Source: an uncultured Caulobacteraceae bacterium (GTDB lineage Bacteria > Pseudomonadota > Alphaproteobacteria > Caulobacterales > Caulobacteraceae). From it: a stretch of 5,928 bases of DNA. Shown here one piece after another: positions 5,890 through 5,928 of this stretch. Made by a program: the position numbers and the translations under genes. The notes beneath the pieces were generated by a model. That model saw only the letters and a list, made by a program, of their open reading frames with translations. It made no database searches and was not told the DNA's origin. Position 1 is the first letter of the stretch; every line of letters starts with the position of its first letter. The stretch is taken from positions 1-5,928 of the forward strand of contig CAMLKO010000075.1 in assembly GCA_946480495.1 (NCBI GenBank), given 5' to 3'.

Positions 5890-5902
5890 ACAGATGGCGA
5901 AC
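5888..5902 (-). promoter_or_regulatory. Near-match to the alphaproteobacterial SOS (LexA) box
   Basis: On the minus strand this reads GTTC-GCCATCT-GTTT, matching the alphaproteobacterial LexA consensus GTTC-N7-GTTC at 7 of 8 fixed positions. It spans the ruvC start codon. ruvCAB is LexA-controlled in many bacteria, which makes the location sensible, but one mismatch in a short motif, partly inside coding sequence, could be chance. Confidence 0.35.
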
Positions 5903-5928
5903 GCGATTCGGATACTGGGGCTCGATCC
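5894..5928 (+). CDS. ruvC: RuvC Holliday junction resolvase, N-terminus only
   Basis: The last 35 bases encode MANAIRILGLD and the first two bases of a Pro codon, matching the opening of RuvC, whose first beta strand (IRILGLDPG) carries the first catalytic Asp, here D11. RuvC cleaves Holliday junctions in recombinational repair, working with RuvAB. Only 11 full codons are seen, but this start motif and the yebC neighbourhood together make the call firm. The ATG at 5894 lies 44 nt after the mgtC-like gene; the only possible ribosome site is GGCGAA within the preceding hairpin. The gene may have its own promoter or be read from the yebC operon. Confidence 0.85.
   Translation, partial: MANAIRILGLD

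Overview
This is a GC-rich chromosomal window from an alphaproteobacterium, most likely of the Caulobacterales (Caulobacter, Phenylobacterium or a close relative). Three things point there: the pair of a small coiled-coil gene directly upstream of zapA (the ZauP-ZapA arrangement described in Caulobacter), the alphaproteobacterial style of YebC, and the gene order zapA - 6S RNA - 5-formyltetrahydrofolate cyclo-ligase. The genus cannot be fixed from sequence reading alone. No transposase, integrase, CRISPR, tRNA or phage gene is visible, and composition looks uniform.

Layout. Positions 1-1743 (minus strand) hold most of a transketolase gene whose C-terminal end lies outside the window. A divergent intergenic region of about 133 bp follows. 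Reading rightwards on the plus strand are zauP (DUF4164-type coiled coil), zapA (FtsZ-associated Z-ring protein), a probable 6S RNA, the cyclo-ligase gene (ygfA/fau), and a YmdB-type metallophosphoesterase only 3 bp after it. A small minus-strand gene for a 66-residue single-span membrane protein converges on the phosphoesterase and overlaps its last 8 bp. Then come yebC and a MgtC/SapB-family membrane protein gene 9 bp behind it. The first 11 complete codons of ruvC, plus two bases, close the window.

How the parts fit. tkt serves the non-oxidative pentose phosphate pathway and the Calvin-type carbon rearrangements. zauP and zapA form a division operon that focuses the Z-ring. 6S RNA, which binds RNA polymerase holoenzyme, and the folate enzyme are neighbours in many proteobacteria, and the folate gene may be read from the 6S transcript. 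yebC and ruvC are common neighbours across bacteria; here a mgtC-like gene sits between them.

The window is essentially core genome, and I see no clear undescribed system. The points most worth a second look are the unrecognised small membrane protein with its overlapping 3' end, the 6S RNA and its coupling to the folate gene, a GNRA-type hairpin in the yebC leader, and the nested hairpin, direct repeat and near-match to the alphaproteobacterial SOS box at the start of ruvC.
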